A stretch of 64,000 nt of DNA from CATQHD01 sp965243165. GTDB taxonomy: Bacteria > Actinomycetota > Acidimicrobiia > Spongiisociales > Spongiisociaceae. This document shows positions 31,998-41,067 of the stretch, one piece after another. Each line of letters opens with the position of its first letter. Position 1 is the first letter of the stretch. The stretch spans positions 992,001 through 1,056,000 of the forward strand of contig OZ251535.1 in NCBI GenBank assembly GCA_965243165.1, read 5' to 3'. A program made the translations under genes and the position numbers. The notes beneath the pieces are model-generated. The model made no database searches. It had not been told where the DNA came from and saw nothing but the letters and a program-made list of their open reading frames with translations.

Positions 31998-34649
31998 ATG
32001 GCCGGGATGGAGGCGGGCGCGGAGGCCGGTCCTCCGGACGGGGGGCTCGAGGGCGGTTACGACCACAGGGCGGTCGAGGCCCGCTGGTACTCGGTCTGGG
32101 AGGAGTCAGGCGCCTTCCGCCCGGAGATGAACCCCGGCGGAGAGCCCTTCGCCATCGTCATCCCGCCCCCGAACGTAACCGGGGTGCTGCACATCGGCCA
32201 CGCCCTCGACCACTCCATCCAGGACGCCATCGTCCGCCGCAAGCGCATGCAGGGCCGCGCCGTTCTGTGGCTGCCCGGAACCGACCACGCCGGGATCGCC
32301 ACCCAGATGGTGGTGGAGCGGGAACTGGCCGAGGAAGGGTTGACCCGGCGCGAGCTGGGCCGGGAACAGTTCGTGGAGCGGGTCTGGCAGTGGAAGCGCC
32401 GCTCGGGCGGGGCCATCACCGGCCAGATGAGGGCGCTGGGGGATTCGTGCGATTGGACCAGGGAGCGTTTCACCCTCGACGAGCAGCTGTCGGCCGCGGT
32501 GCGCGAGGTGTTCGTGAGCCTGTACGAGAAGGGGCTCATATACCGGGGCCGCCGGATCATCAACTGGTCGCCCGGGTTGATGACCGCCATCTCCGACATC
32601 GAGGTGGAGTACAAAGAGGTGGACGGGCAGATGGTCCACATCACCTATCCGTTCGCCGACGGGGGGCGGGGGGGGATCACGGTGGCCACCACCCGCGCCG
32701 AGACCATGCTGGGCGACACCGGGGCGGCGGTCCACCCCGAAGACGAGCGTTACCGGCGTCTGGTCGGGCGGACGGTGCGCCTGCCCCTGACGGACCGCCT
32801 CATTCCGATCGTTGCCGACGAGGCGGTCGACCCCTCCTTCGGCACCGGGGCGGTGAAGGTCACGCCCGCCCACGATCCGCTCGACTTCGAGATCGCGGAG
32901 CGGGCCGGGCTCCCGCCCGTGCAGGTGATCGGGGAGGACGGGCGCATGACCGCGGAGGCCGGTCCCTTCGCCGGCCTCGACCGGTTCGAAGCCCGCCGCC
33001 GGGTGGTGGAGGCCCTGCGGACGGACGGTTGCCTGGACCGGATCGAGGAGTACCGCCACACGGTCGGGCACTGCTCTCGGAGCGGGGCCCCGGTGGAGCC
33101 CCTGCTCTCCAGCCAGTGGTTCGTGCGGGTGGCCGACCTGATCGGCCCGGCGGTGGAGGCGGTGCGCAGCGGCGATGCCCGCTTCGTTCCCAAGAGGTGG
33201 GAGAAGAACTACTTCCATTGGATGGAGAACCTGCACGACTGGTGCATCAGCCGCCAGCTGTGGTGGGGCCACCGCATCCCGGCTTGGTACTGCCCCGACG
33301 GGGGGGTGACGGTGGCTCGGGAACGGCCGCCGGGCTGCGTCGAATGCGGTTCTGAGGAGCTGACGGCCGACGAGGACGTGCTGGACACCTGGTTCAGCTC
33401 GGCGCTTTGGCCCTTCTCCACTCTGGGCTGGCCGGACGACTCCTCCGATCTGCGGCGCTTCTATCCGACCGATGTGCTGGTCACCGGCTACGACATCATC
33501 TACTTCTGGGTGGCGCGCATGCTGAAGATGGGGATGGAGTTCGCGGGCGGGGCCCCCTTCCGGGAGATCGTCATCCACGGGCTGGTGCGGGCTTCGGACG
33601 GGCGGAAGATGTCCAAGTCGCTCAACAACATCGTGGATCCGATGGAGATGATCGACCGCTACGGCGCCGACGCCCTGCGCCTGAGCCTGCTGCGGTCGGC
33701 GTCCCCCGGCCGCGACGTCCCCTTCGACGTGCAGTGGGTGGACGCCGCCCGGCGCTTCGGCAACAAGCTGTGGAACGCGGTGCGCTTCGCCCTGATGCAC
33801 CTGGGGCCGGGCTCGGCGCCGGCCGAGGGCGGTTATCCGGACGATCCGGGCCCGGCGGACCGGTGGATACTGTCCCGCCTGGGGGAGACGGCGGCTCGGG
33901 TGGATGGGTTCTTCGACCGCCATCGGCTGTCCGACGGGTTCTCGCTGCTGTATTCGTTCGCCTGGTCGGAGGTGTTCGACTGGTACCTGGAGATGTCCAA
34001 GCCCACCCTGGCGGCGGGCGGGGCGGAGGCGGAGGCGGCCCGGCGGACCCTGGGGGCGGTGCTGCGGGACCTGCTGGCCTTCCTCCACCCGGCCATGCCG
34101 TTTCTGACCGAGGAGCTGTACAGCCGCCTGGTGGGGAAGGGGCTGCTGATCTTGGCGCCGTGGCCGTCTCCCCCCGCCTGGGAGGCGCCCGCCGGGGTCG
34201 AGGCGCTGCAGGAGCTGGTGACGGGGGTGCGGGGGTTCCGCTCCGCCCACGGCCTTCCGGCCCGGCGGGAGCTGGAGGCGGCGGTGTACGACCCGGAGGG
34301 TTTGTGGGAGGAGTGGTGGGGGCCGCAGCTTTCGTCCCTGGCGGGGGCGGCGGCGGAGCTGAGGGCGGCGCCGCCGGAGGCCGGGTCGGGTTACTCGCGG
34401 GCGGCGGCCGGGCGGGTCCAGGCCTTCATACGGACCGAAGGGTTGATCGACCTAGAGGCGGAGCGCGAGCGGATACAGCGCCGCATCGACCGGGCCCGCC
34501 GCGCCCTGGAAGGGTCGGAGCGGAAGCTGGCCAATCCGGCCTTCCGAGAGCGGGCCCCCGCCGAAGTGGTGTCCAAGGAGCAGCAGAAAGCCGCCGAGTC
34601 GATAAAGCTCCTAGAGGCGCTGACCGGCCAGCTCGAAGACCTGGGTTAG
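31998..34649 (+). CDS. valS: Valyl-tRNA synthetase
   Basis: An 883-residue class I synthetase that charges tRNA-Val. Motifs: PPPNVTGVLHIGHALDHS (HIGH), GTDHAGIATQ, the editing domain with ATTRAETMLGDT, TWFSSALWPFSTLGWP, and DGRKMSKSLNNIVDP (KMSKS). A C-terminal coiled-coil arm (LEAERERIQRRIDRARR ... EQQKAAESIKLLEAL) ends the protein as usual. It starts 40 bases after clpX and may belong to the same transcript. Confidence 0.96.
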   Translation: MAGMEAGAEAGPPDGGLEGGYDHRAVEARWYSVWEESGAFRPEMNPGGEPFAIVIPPPNVTGVLHIGHALDHSIQDAIVRRKRMQGRAVLWLPGTDHAGIATQMVVERELAEEGLTRRELGREQFVERVWQWKRRSGGAITGQMRALGDSCDWTRERFTLDEQLSAAVREVFVSLYEKGLIYRGRRIINWSPGLMTAISDIEVEYKEVDGQMVHITYPFADGGRGGITVATTRAETMLGDTGAAVHPEDERYRRLVGRTVRLPLTDRLIPIVADEAVDPSFGTGAVKVTPAHDPLDFEIAERAGLPPVQVIGEDGRMTAEAGPFAGLDRFEARRRVVEALRTDGCLDRIEEYRHTVGHCSRSGAPVEPLLSSQWFVRVADLIGPAVEAVRSGDARFVPKRWEKNYFHWMENLHDWCISRQLWWGHRIPAWYCPDGGVTVARERPPGCVECGSEELTADEDVLDTWFSSALWPFSTLGWPDDSSDLRRFYPTDVLVTGYDIIYFWVARMLKMGMEFAGGAPFREIVIHGLVRASDGRKMSKSLNNIVDPMEMIDRYGADALRLSLLRSASPGRDVPFDVQWVDAARRFGNKLWNAVRFALMHLGPGSAPAEGGYPDDPGPADRWILSRLGETAARVDGFFDRHRLSDGFSLLYSFAWSEVFDWYLEMSKPTLAAGGAEAEAARRTLGAVLRDLLAFLHPAMPFLTEELYSRLVGKGLLILAPWPSPPAWEAPAGVEALQELVTGVRGFRSAHGLPARRELEAAVYDPEGLWEEWWGPQLSSLAGAAAELRAAPPEAGSGYSRAAAGRVQAFIRTEGLIDLEAERERIQRRIDRARRALEGSERKLANPAFRERAPAEVVSKEQQKAAESIKLLEALTGQLEDLG

Positions 34650-34726
34650 CCCTAGCCCCAAGAAACTCATGCAATCAATGGCTTGAGGTTCGATTCCAAC
34701 CCAAACGCCCCCAAGACCGCGAAAAT

Positions 34727-34775
34727 CGGCCCCCGCCGCTGGCTTCGCCGGGCCCATCCCCCGCCGCCGCCTCCT
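34727..34775. repeat. C-rich dispersed repeat, copy 2
   Basis: It shares ggcttcgccgggccc and a ccccgccgccgcctcc block with 10963-11009. It may be a small hairpin repeat rather than a mobile element. Confidence 0.4.
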
Positions 34776-34980
34776 TGAACGAAAATCCGCCGGGCCGCAC
34801 GAGGCCGCCTCCGGCCCGAGGGGCCGGATCGAACGGGATCCGTCTCTGACCGCCGCCCTCTCCGGAAGCTCGCGGCGGTGTTTGTGCTTCAGCACAATAG
34901 GTATACCAAATTTCGGGGCTTCCGGCTAGGGGTGTGTTCGGAAGTCTTTCGCGGACTCGGCGCTTCGATCCTCGGCTCAC

Positions 34981-35086
34981 CCGGGGCGCGCCCAGCCTTG
35001 CGGGTCGGGGTTTGATCGGGGAAGAGCCTGCGTATGCGGCTCGAACAGGGATGTGACAACCCCCGGTCCCCTGGAGTTGCTCATCT
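34981..35086 (-). mobile_element. Truncated family 1 miniature element (left half)
   Basis: Read on the minus strand it starts agatgagcaactccaggg and follows the left half of copy B (gttcgagccgcatacgcaggctcttccc is shared in pieces). The right half, including its terminal repeat, is missing. The left end lies 12 bases from the stop of the HhH gene, similar to copy B next to the sdhC stop. Confidence 0.6.
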
Positions 35087-35098
35087 GGAAGAGGTGTT

Positions 35099-35500
35099 TC
35101 AGTCCGCGCCGGCTGCGCCGCCGTCGGCGGCCGGAACCGGGGCCCCGCTGTCGTCGGGCGGTTGGATGGGGGAGGCGGCCAGAGCGGCGGCGGCCTCGAT
35201 CCAAGCGGACAGGTGCGCCTCGGGTATTCCGGTCTTGGCGGCCAGAGCGGCGGCGTCGGCCTCGGCCAGCTCGGCGGCGGTCGCGGCGCCGGCGGCTTCG
35301 AGGAGCAGGGCGTCGGCTTTGCCGATCCCCTCTATCGAGGTCAGGCCGCCCTTCGGGTCGGCGGCGGAGGCCGGTTCGGGCGCCAGACGGGGGGCTTCCG
35401 GCTCCCGGTTCATGGTTACCGCCACCACCCGGTTGCGGAGCAGCCATCCCGCCGCTCCCAGCCCCCCCAGGAAAGCGAATATCTTGAGCAGCCGCTTCAT
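35099..35500 (-). CDS. Small membrane-anchored protein with helix-hairpin-helix domain
   Basis: A 133-residue protein. The N-terminus MKRLLKIFAFLGGLGAAGWLLRN is a signal anchor. A linker follows, then a helix-hairpin-helix-like fold (LTSIEGIGKADALLLEAAGAATAAELAEADAAALA in outline, with the GIG turn) of the type found in DUF4332-like proteins, which is usually a nucleic-acid or protein-contact module. The tail is Ala/Pro/Asp-rich. The ATG at 35500 has aaggg seven bases upstream. The function is unknown. The long frame continuing to 36898 is a shadow of the next gene. Confidence 0.7.
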   Translation of the reverse strand: MKRLLKIFAFLGGLGAAGWLLRNRVVAVTMNREPEAPRLAPEPASAADPKGGLTSIEGIGKADALLLEAAGAATAAELAEADAAALAAKTGIPEAHLSAWIEAAAALAASPIQPPDDSGAPVPAADGGAAGAD

Positions 35501-35649
35501 TGCTGCACCCTTCCTCCTCATCGCATTTCGATCATGTTCGGTCGGCTCGACCCCTCGACTGTACCGGAGGCCGCGAGCCTGCATGCTACCCGCCCGGCGG
35601 CGGTATCGGCTGCCGGGGGCCGGGGCCGCCGAAGGCCTTCTGATCAGGG

Positions 35650-37236
35650 TCAACCGGCCAGGGCAAGGGCGGTCTCGACCCGGGGGTCGGCCGCTGCCCG
35701 GCGCAGGCCGTCCGGCGCCGGCTCGATGGCCGACGCCGGCCCCCATTCCCTCATCCACGGGCGTTGGACGGATATCCGGTGGCCCCGGCGGCGGAGGGCG
35801 CCCACCGCCGAGGGGCTGAGGCGGGACTCCACGCCTATGTCCGGGCGGGCGGCGCCTATCCGGTCGACCGCCCAGCGGGGCGCGGCCTGGGCGGCGGCCA
35901 GGTCCAGCCCGGCGTGAAGGCGGTGGGCGGCCATCTGGATGAGCAGCTGCGGCTGCAGGTGGCCGCCTCTGGTTCCCAGCACCAGAGCGAGGCGGCCCTC
36001 TTTGGTCCAGATGGTGGGCGACAGGGTGTGGAGGGGCCGCCGCCCGGGGGCCAGCTCGTTGGGATGGCCGGGGGTGAGGTTGAATCCGGCCCCCCGGTTG
36101 TGGAGCCAGACCCCGGTCCTGCCCGCCGACAGGCCGGCGCCGATGCCGTGGAAGTTGGATTGGATGAGCGAGACGCCCATTCCCGCCTCGTCGACGGTGC
36201 ACATGTAGGCGGTGCCGCCGGCGGCGGCCGGGGGCGGCCAATACCAAGCTCCGGCCCGGTCCGGGTCGATCCGGGCGGCCCGGCCGGCCAGCTTGGCGGG
36301 GTCCAACAGGGAGGGGCCGTCCGCCCCGCCGGAGTCCGGATCGGCCAAGAGATGATCCCGCTCCCCCGCCAACGAACGGTAAGCCTCGATCAGGGCGTGC
36401 CAATAGGCGGGGTGGAAAGGGTCGGCGGGGGCGTCCAGCTGCTCGAAGACGGTCAGGGAGGCCAGCGCCAGGTAGCCCTGGCTGTTGGGCGGAGCAGTCC
36501 AGGCGGTGAGCCCGAACAGGGGCGCGGCCAGGGGTTCCACCCAGTCGGCCTGCGGGCGGGCCAGGTCGTTGCCGGTTATCGCGCCGCCGGTGGCCTCGGT
36601 CACGGCGGCGCCGATCCGGTCGAGGTAGAAGGCGTCGCGTCCGGCGGCGATCGACCGCAGCGTTTCGGCCAGGAAAGGCCGGGTGATCCGCTGTCCGATC
36701 TTCGGGGGGAGTCCGCCCGGGAACAGGGGCGCCGCCGAAGGTTGGTTCCGGATCAGGCTGCGGTCGAGGGTCAACAGCCCGCAGAACTCGGCCGACGCCG
36801 GAAAGCCGTCCTCCGCCAAGCGGAGGGCCGGAACGAGGCAGTCGGAGAGGGGGAGGCGGCCGAAGCGTTCGGACAGGGCGTACCAGCCGTCCACACAACC
36901 GGGGACGGTGACCGACGCCGGCCCCCGGCGGGGCATGATTCGACGGCCCCGGTCGCGCAGAGCGGCGGCGTCGGCGCCCTCCCCGGCCCTCCCGGAGGCG
37001 TTCAGGCAGGCGGGGGAGGGCCTGCCCGGGCGGTGGACGAGGGCGAACAGGTCCCCGCCCACCCCGCAGGTCTCAGGGGCGGCCACCCCTTGGACGGCGT
37101 TGGCGGCGACCGCCCCGTCCACCGCATTTCCGCCCGCCCGCATGATCTCCAGGGCCGCCAGGGCGGCCAGCTCGTGGGGAGCGGCTGCGCAGGCGCCGAA
37201 TCCCCGGGCGGTGCGGACGGGCTCCGAGGGCCTCAT
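35650..37236 (-). CDS. ggt: Gamma-glutamyltransferase family Ntn hydrolase
   Basis: A 528-residue enzyme that cleaves gamma-glutamyl bonds, such as in glutathione or related peptides, and is normally self-processed into two chains. The large subunit has AGGNAVDGAVAANAV and the GVGGDLFALVH segment. The expected nucleophile is the Thr in GGTAYMCTVDEAGMGVSLIQS. RGGHLQPQLLIQ replaces the usual GGxxIxxxxxQ region. No signal peptide is seen, so it may be cytosolic. Substrate specificity cannot be read from the sequence. Confidence 0.88.
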   Translation of the reverse strand: MRPSEPVRTARGFGACAAAPHELAALAALEIMRAGGNAVDGAVAANAVQGVAAPETCGVGGDLFALVHRPGRPSPACLNASGRAGEGADAAALRDRGRRIMPRRGPASVTVPGCVDGWYALSERFGRLPLSDCLVPALRLAEDGFPASAEFCGLLTLDRSLIRNQPSAAPLFPGGLPPKIGQRITRPFLAETLRSIAAGRDAFYLDRIGAAVTEATGGAITGNDLARPQADWVEPLAAPLFGLTAWTAPPNSQGYLALASLTVFEQLDAPADPFHPAYWHALIEAYRSLAGERDHLLADPDSGGADGPSLLDPAKLAGRAARIDPDRAGAWYWPPPAAAGGTAYMCTVDEAGMGVSLIQSNFHGIGAGLSAGRTGVWLHNRGAGFNLTPGHPNELAPGRRPLHTLSPTIWTKEGRLALVLGTRGGHLQPQLLIQMAAHRLHAGLDLAAAQAAPRWAVDRIGAARPDIGVESRLSPSAVGALRRRGHRISVQRPWMREWGPASAIEPAPDGLRRAAADPRVETALALAG

Positions 37237-37290
37237 GACCGCCAGGATAGGCGGAGCGGCGGCTACCCTGCCCTGCGGAAAGGAGCGGCC

Positions 37291-37791
37291 TTGACCTCAT
37301 CACCGGCGGCGCTGCAGGAACTGTTCCGCGGCGTCATGGCCAACTTCGCGGCCAGCGTGACCGTGGTGACGAGCTACGCCGACGGCCGCCACCACGGGCT
37401 CACGGTCTCGGCCTTCACCTCGGTCTCCCTGGATCCGCCGCTGGTGTTGATCTGCATCGACCACCGCTCCCACAGCATCGAAGCCCTGCGCACCGCCGGC
37501 GGCTTCACCGTCAACCTGCTGCGGGAAGGGGCAGAAGCGGCGGCGCTCAAGTTCGCCTCCAAAGACCCCGACAAGTTCGAAGGCATAGCGGCCGCCCCGC
37601 CGGAGTACGAAGGGGCCGGGCTGCGCCTCCCCGATCTCTCCTACGCCTGCTTGGAGTGCCGCACGGTCGAGTTCATCGAGGCGGGCGACCACACCGTGTT
37701 CATAGGGGGCGTCGAGGGCGTCTTCCGATGCGGCCCCGCCCGCCCCCTCCTCTACTGGAACCGCAGTTTCCCCCGCCTCGACCCCGGCTAG
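37291..37791 (+). CDS. Flavin reductase domain protein
   Basis: A 166-residue member of the FMN-binding flavin reductase family (DIM6/HpaC type), which supplies reduced flavin to monooxygenases using NAD(P)H. Seen: FRGVMANFAASVTVVTSY, GLTVSAFTSVSLDPPLVLICIDHRSHS, FTVNLLREG, FASKDPDKFEG and DHTVFIGGVEGVFRCGPARPLLYW. The TTG at 37291 follows aaggagcggcc with good spacing. The partner oxygenase is not adjacent. It is divergent from ggt. Confidence 0.9.
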   Translation: MTSSPAALQELFRGVMANFAASVTVVTSYADGRHHGLTVSAFTSVSLDPPLVLICIDHRSHSIEALRTAGGFTVNLLREGAEAAALKFASKDPDKFEGIAAAPPEYEGAGLRLPDLSYACLECRTVEFIEAGDHTVFIGGVEGVFRCGPARPLLYWNRSFPRLDPG

Positions 37792-37903
37792 ACCCGGTCC
37801 AGGGAAGGAATGTGTCACACCCGGCCGGTATGTTGGAGGTGAAGAACCGGGAAGGGATGCCTCTATCGCCCGGAGGCCGCCTCGACGGGAAAGGAAGATC
37901 GGG

Positions 37904-39475
37904 ATGAAAGCCTATCCAGCTCACCCTCTCAACCGGCATCTGTTCATAGTCGACAACATCCGCCTGCTGAAGGCACTCGACAGCGGTACCATCGACCTGA
38001 TCGTAACCGACCCCCCGTTCGGGAAGGGCAAGACCTTCAAGAGGGACTCGATCTCCCCGCCGTTGACCGACGAGGAACGCGAACAGGAGCTGGAGTACCT
38101 TGAGAAATGGGGAGTTTCCAAGGCCAACGCCCAAGAGGCAGGGGTCGTATGGCCGACCGAATACGGCGGGGCCGGCTACCGAGACATCTGGCAGTGGCAG
38201 GACACCCACGCCGAGTTTGCCGCTCTGGTCGAGCAGGAATACCCGGCCGTCGCGTCTCTCATCGAAACAACCCGCCTCGTTCAGCGCCCCCGCCTGGCCC
38301 AGCGCTCTCATGCCGCCGGGAACAACCGCCCCTCTCAGCGCTCTTATGACCAAGTAGCGGCCTACTTGTCCTATATGGCGGTGCGGTTGATAGAGATGCG
38401 GCGAATACTTAAACCCACCGGCAGCATCTATCTGCATTGTGATCCGGATGCCAATTCTTATCTGAGGCTGCTGTTCGATGCGGTCTTTGGAGAAGACAAC
38501 CTGCGCAACGAAATCGTTTGGTTCTATGGCTTGGGCGGTTCCAGCAGAAGATACTATTCTAAAAAGCACGACACCATCTACTGGTACTCCAAGTCCGATG
38601 ATTACTATTTCGATAAGCCGCAAGAGCCTGCCACATCTCAAAGAATGGCGGGCCAGATGAAAGGGATGAGGGATGTCTGGACGGACATACCCTCGCTCAA
38701 CAACCAGGCCAAGGAACGCACCGGATATCCCACACAGAAGCCGGTCAGATTGGCGGAAAGGATCATCGAAGCTTCCAGCCGCCCTGGAGAGGTGGTGCTG
38801 GATCCATTTGCCGGGTGTGCTTACGCGGCGGTAGCGGCCGAAGGGCTGGGGAGGCAGTGGATCGCATGCGATATGAGCCCGCGGGCCTTGACGGTGGTGC
38901 GCCGTCAGTTCAACAAGTTTCGTTACTCGGTCGACGGGGGCCCCGTCATCATCCGGCAGGGCGATATCGGCCAGGTTTCCCTTTTGGCAGAAGCCAACGT
39001 TACGGTGTGCGGCCCCGGCCAGTTGCCGAAGCGCACCGACGAAGACATCGAACCCTTGCCCCCTCCGCTGGAACTCGAGGAACCGGACTATGCCGGTAAG
39101 TTGTTCGAGAGGCGGGAAATGCTGGAGCTGTTGTTAGAAGAATCTGGCTGGATTGCCTGGTGCTGCGGCTATGCGGTGCGCCGGCCGGACGGTTCGGTGG
39201 TGGAGACCGCCGACAACTTCCATCTGGACCACATCGATCCGCGGGCGGAAGGCGGGCTGGACATCATCACCAATCGGGCGCCTCTTTGCGCGGCCTGCAA
39301 CGGACGGAAGGGAAAGGGGTCGATCACCCTGCGGCAGCTGCGGCAAGAGATCTCGTCCGCAGGCAAGCTGTTGGCGGACCGCTTGGAGGACCTGCCGGAT
39401 CTGGCGAAGATGCATCATGCCGCCGCTCGACTGCATGCCCAGAGGATGGCCGAGTTGGGATTGCTCGAGATGTAG
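37904..39475 (+). CDS. Beta-class DNA methyltransferase fused to a C-terminal HNH endonuclease domain
   Basis: A 523-residue predicted one-protein restriction-modification enzyme. The catalytic motif IV is DPPF (residues 36-39), followed by a recognition region, TGYPTQKP (273-280) and the SAM-binding motif DPFAGC (300-305). This order is typical of beta-class N6-adenine or N4-cytosine methyltransferases. Residues 405-475 are an HNH domain with DHIDP (His443), Asn457, and CAACN (Cys462, Cys465). No separate nuclease, specificity or ATPase subunit is near. Parts of the gene are less GC-rich than the neighbours, which suggests transfer. The architecture is known in databases, but recognition site and cutting activity here are unknown. 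Confidence 0.85.
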   Translation: MKAYPAHPLNRHLFIVDNIRLLKALDSGTIDLIVTDPPFGKGKTFKRDSISPPLTDEEREQELEYLEKWGVSKANAQEAGVVWPTEYGGAGYRDIWQWQDTHAEFAALVEQEYPAVASLIETTRLVQRPRLAQRSHAAGNNRPSQRSYDQVAAYLSYMAVRLIEMRRILKPTGSIYLHCDPDANSYLRLLFDAVFGEDNLRNEIVWFYGLGGSSRRYYSKKHDTIYWYSKSDDYYFDKPQEPATSQRMAGQMKGMRDVWTDIPSLNNQAKERTGYPTQKPVRLAERIIEASSRPGEVVLDPFAGCAYAAVAAEGLGRQWIACDMSPRALTVVRRQFNKFRYSVDGGPVIIRQGDIGQVSLLAEANVTVCGPGQLPKRTDEDIEPLPPPLELEEPDYAGKLFERREMLELLLEESGWIAWCCGYAVRRPDGSVVETADNFHLDHIDPRAEGGLDIITNRAPLCAACNGRKGKGSITLRQLRQEISSAGKLLADRLEDLPDLAKMHHAAARLHAQRMAELGLLEM

Positions 39476-39517
39476 AGAGGGCTTGCGGGAGGGGGGGCAG
39501 GCGGTTTCGGCCCGGAT

Positions 39518-40210
39518 TCAGAGGTCGAAGTCGAAGTCGATGAAGGCTTGAAGGGCGGCGGCGTCCAGCTGGCCGTTGACCTGGCGGGCGACGGTTCCGT
39601 CGGCGGCGATCAAGTAGGTGACCGGCAGGCCGATGAAGGGATAGTTCTCGGCCACGCTTCCGTTCTCGTCGTAGCCGAGGGGGTAGGAGGCGCCTATCTC
39701 GGCGGCGAAGTCCCGGGCGGCGCTCCAAACATCGTCCACCGCCGCCCCGGCGAAGGCGGCGCCGGGGTTGGCTTCCGCCGCCGCCGAGAACTCGGGTATC
39801 TCGCGGCGGCAGGGGGTGCACCAGCTGGCCCATAGGTTCAGCACCAGCGGGCGTCCGTCCTCGGCCAGGTGCTCGGACAGGACGAAGACGCCGCCGTCGA
39901 ACAGCGGAAACGACATCTCCGGGGCGGGTTTGCCCGCCAGCGCCCCCTTCGGCAAGCCGGCCGGATCGAAGACGGCGGAGCCCTCCGCCGAGGCGGCTCC
40001 GTCTGCTCTTCCGGGCGGCGGGGTCCGCTCGGCGGACCTTTGCGTCACCGCCGCCCCGGCGATCGCGGCCGCCGCCGCGATCGCGACCAAAGCCGAAACC
40101 GCCTGCGTCCGCCGCCGGGAAGCCGGCCCTCCGCCGTCAGGGGTCTCTTCTTGCGCCTCGGCCACGTCCGTCAGGATAACGGGGCCGCGGGGGGAATCGA
40201 CCTGGCTCAT
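39518..40210 (-). CDS. TlpA-like membrane-anchored thioredoxin
   Basis: A 230-residue thiol-disulfide oxidoreductase. One transmembrane segment (about residues 37-57) places the thioredoxin fold outside. The active site is WASWCTPCRREIPEF (CxxC), preceded by the TlpA-type LVLNLWASW; the cis-Pro loop is GLPVTYLI. It may reduce exported proteins or help cytochrome c maturation. No ccm or res genes are nearby. It is divergent from the VOC gene. Confidence 0.9.
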   Translation of the reverse strand: MSQVDSPRGPVILTDVAEAQEETPDGGGPASRRRTQAVSALVAIAAAAAIAGAAVTQRSAERTPPPGRADGAASAEGSAVFDPAGLPKGALAGKPAPEMSFPLFDGGVFVLSEHLAEDGRPLVLNLWASWCTPCRREIPEFSAAAEANPGAAFAGAAVDDVWSAARDFAAEIGASYPLGYDENGSVAENYPFIGLPVTYLIAADGTVARQVNGQLDAAALQAFIDFDFDL

Positions 40211-40269
40211 TTTCTAAAGGCTGGTTTACACTTGGCGGGCCCGCATGAGCGGCGCGGAAAGGAAGGGCA

Positions 40270-41067
40270 ATGCCGGATCGGGATGGATACGCACACGGGG
40301 CGCCCTGTTGGGTCGATCTCAGCTCCGACGACATCGAAGGGGCCAAGGCTTTCTACAGCGGATTGTTCGGGTGGGAATGGGACGACCAGGAAGGCCCCGA
40401 CGGGGGTTTCATGTACTCGCTCGCCCGGCTGGGCGGGCGCAACGCGGCGGGGCTGGGTCCGGCGCCGGAGGAGATGGTGAAGATGGGGCTGCGGGGGGTC
40501 TGGAACGTCTACATGGCGGTCGATTCCCTCGACGAGGCCTACCAGGGGGCCCTCGACGCGGGCGGGGCCGGGGTGGTTCCCCCCTTCGACGTCATGGACT
40601 CCGGCCGCATGGCCTACATCACCGACGACCAGGGCGTCCGCGTCGGGTTGTGGCAGGCCGGCAGCCACAAGGGGGCCGGGGCGGTCAACGAACCGGGCGC
40701 CTTTTCATGGTGCGAGGTCTACGTTCCAGACACCGAGGCCGGGAAGCGCTTCTACGGCCGGGCGCTGGGAATGGAGGCCGAGCCGGCGGGCATGGCCGAG
40801 ATGGACTACACCCTCCTGAAAGTAAGGGGCAAACCGGTGGCCGGCCTGATGGCGCCCCCGGAGGGCGTCCCGCCCTGCTGGAGCGTCTACTTCGGGGTGT
40901 CCGACGCCGAGCAGGCCGCCGCCCGGGTCGCCGAGTTGGGCGGGGAAGTCGTGAACGGCCCCTTCCCGACCCCGATGGGTCCGCTGGTGGTCGCCCAAGA
41001 CCCCTCGGGCGGGGTGTTCCTGGCCATGCAGTCCAACCAACAGCCGGAGGAGTGCTCCGACCTCTGA
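40270..41067 (+). CDS. VOC superfamily protein with two glyoxalase/bleomycin-resistance domains
   Basis: A 265-residue protein with two tandem vicinal-oxygen-chelate domains. The first is about residues 8-130 (CWVDLSSDDIEGAKAFYSGLFGWEW), the second 144-258 (SWCEVYVPDTEAGKRFYGRALGMEAE). Members act as dioxygenases, glyoxalases or ligand-binding proteins; the substrate is unknown here. The ATG follows ggaaaggaagggca. Its stop is directly next to the convergent M23 gene stop (TGATCA spans both). Confidence 0.9.
   Translation: MPDRDGYAHGAPCWVDLSSDDIEGAKAFYSGLFGWEWDDQEGPDGGFMYSLARLGGRNAAGLGPAPEEMVKMGLRGVWNVYMAVDSLDEAYQGALDAGGAGVVPPFDVMDSGRMAYITDDQGVRVGLWQAGSHKGAGAVNEPGAFSWCEVYVPDTEAGKRFYGRALGMEAEPAGMAEMDYTLLKVRGKPVAGLMAPPEGVPPCWSVYFGVSDAEQAAARVAELGGEVVNGPFPTPMGPLVVAQDPSGGVFLAMQSNQQPEECSDL

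Larger units (their letters stand above)
34650..35098. other. Gene-free region with repeat fragments
   Basis: These 449 bases between valS and the convergent HhH gene hold a C-rich repeat (34727-34775) and a truncated family 1 element (34981-35086). A ggttcgattcc at 34687 looks like a T-loop, but no tRNA can be folded around it. Nothing is recognised in 34776-34980. Confidence 0.6.

Noticed and set aside
34684..34700. A T-loop-like ggttcgattcc after valS suggesting a tRNA remnant
   Set aside because: No acceptor, D or anticodon stem can be formed around it.
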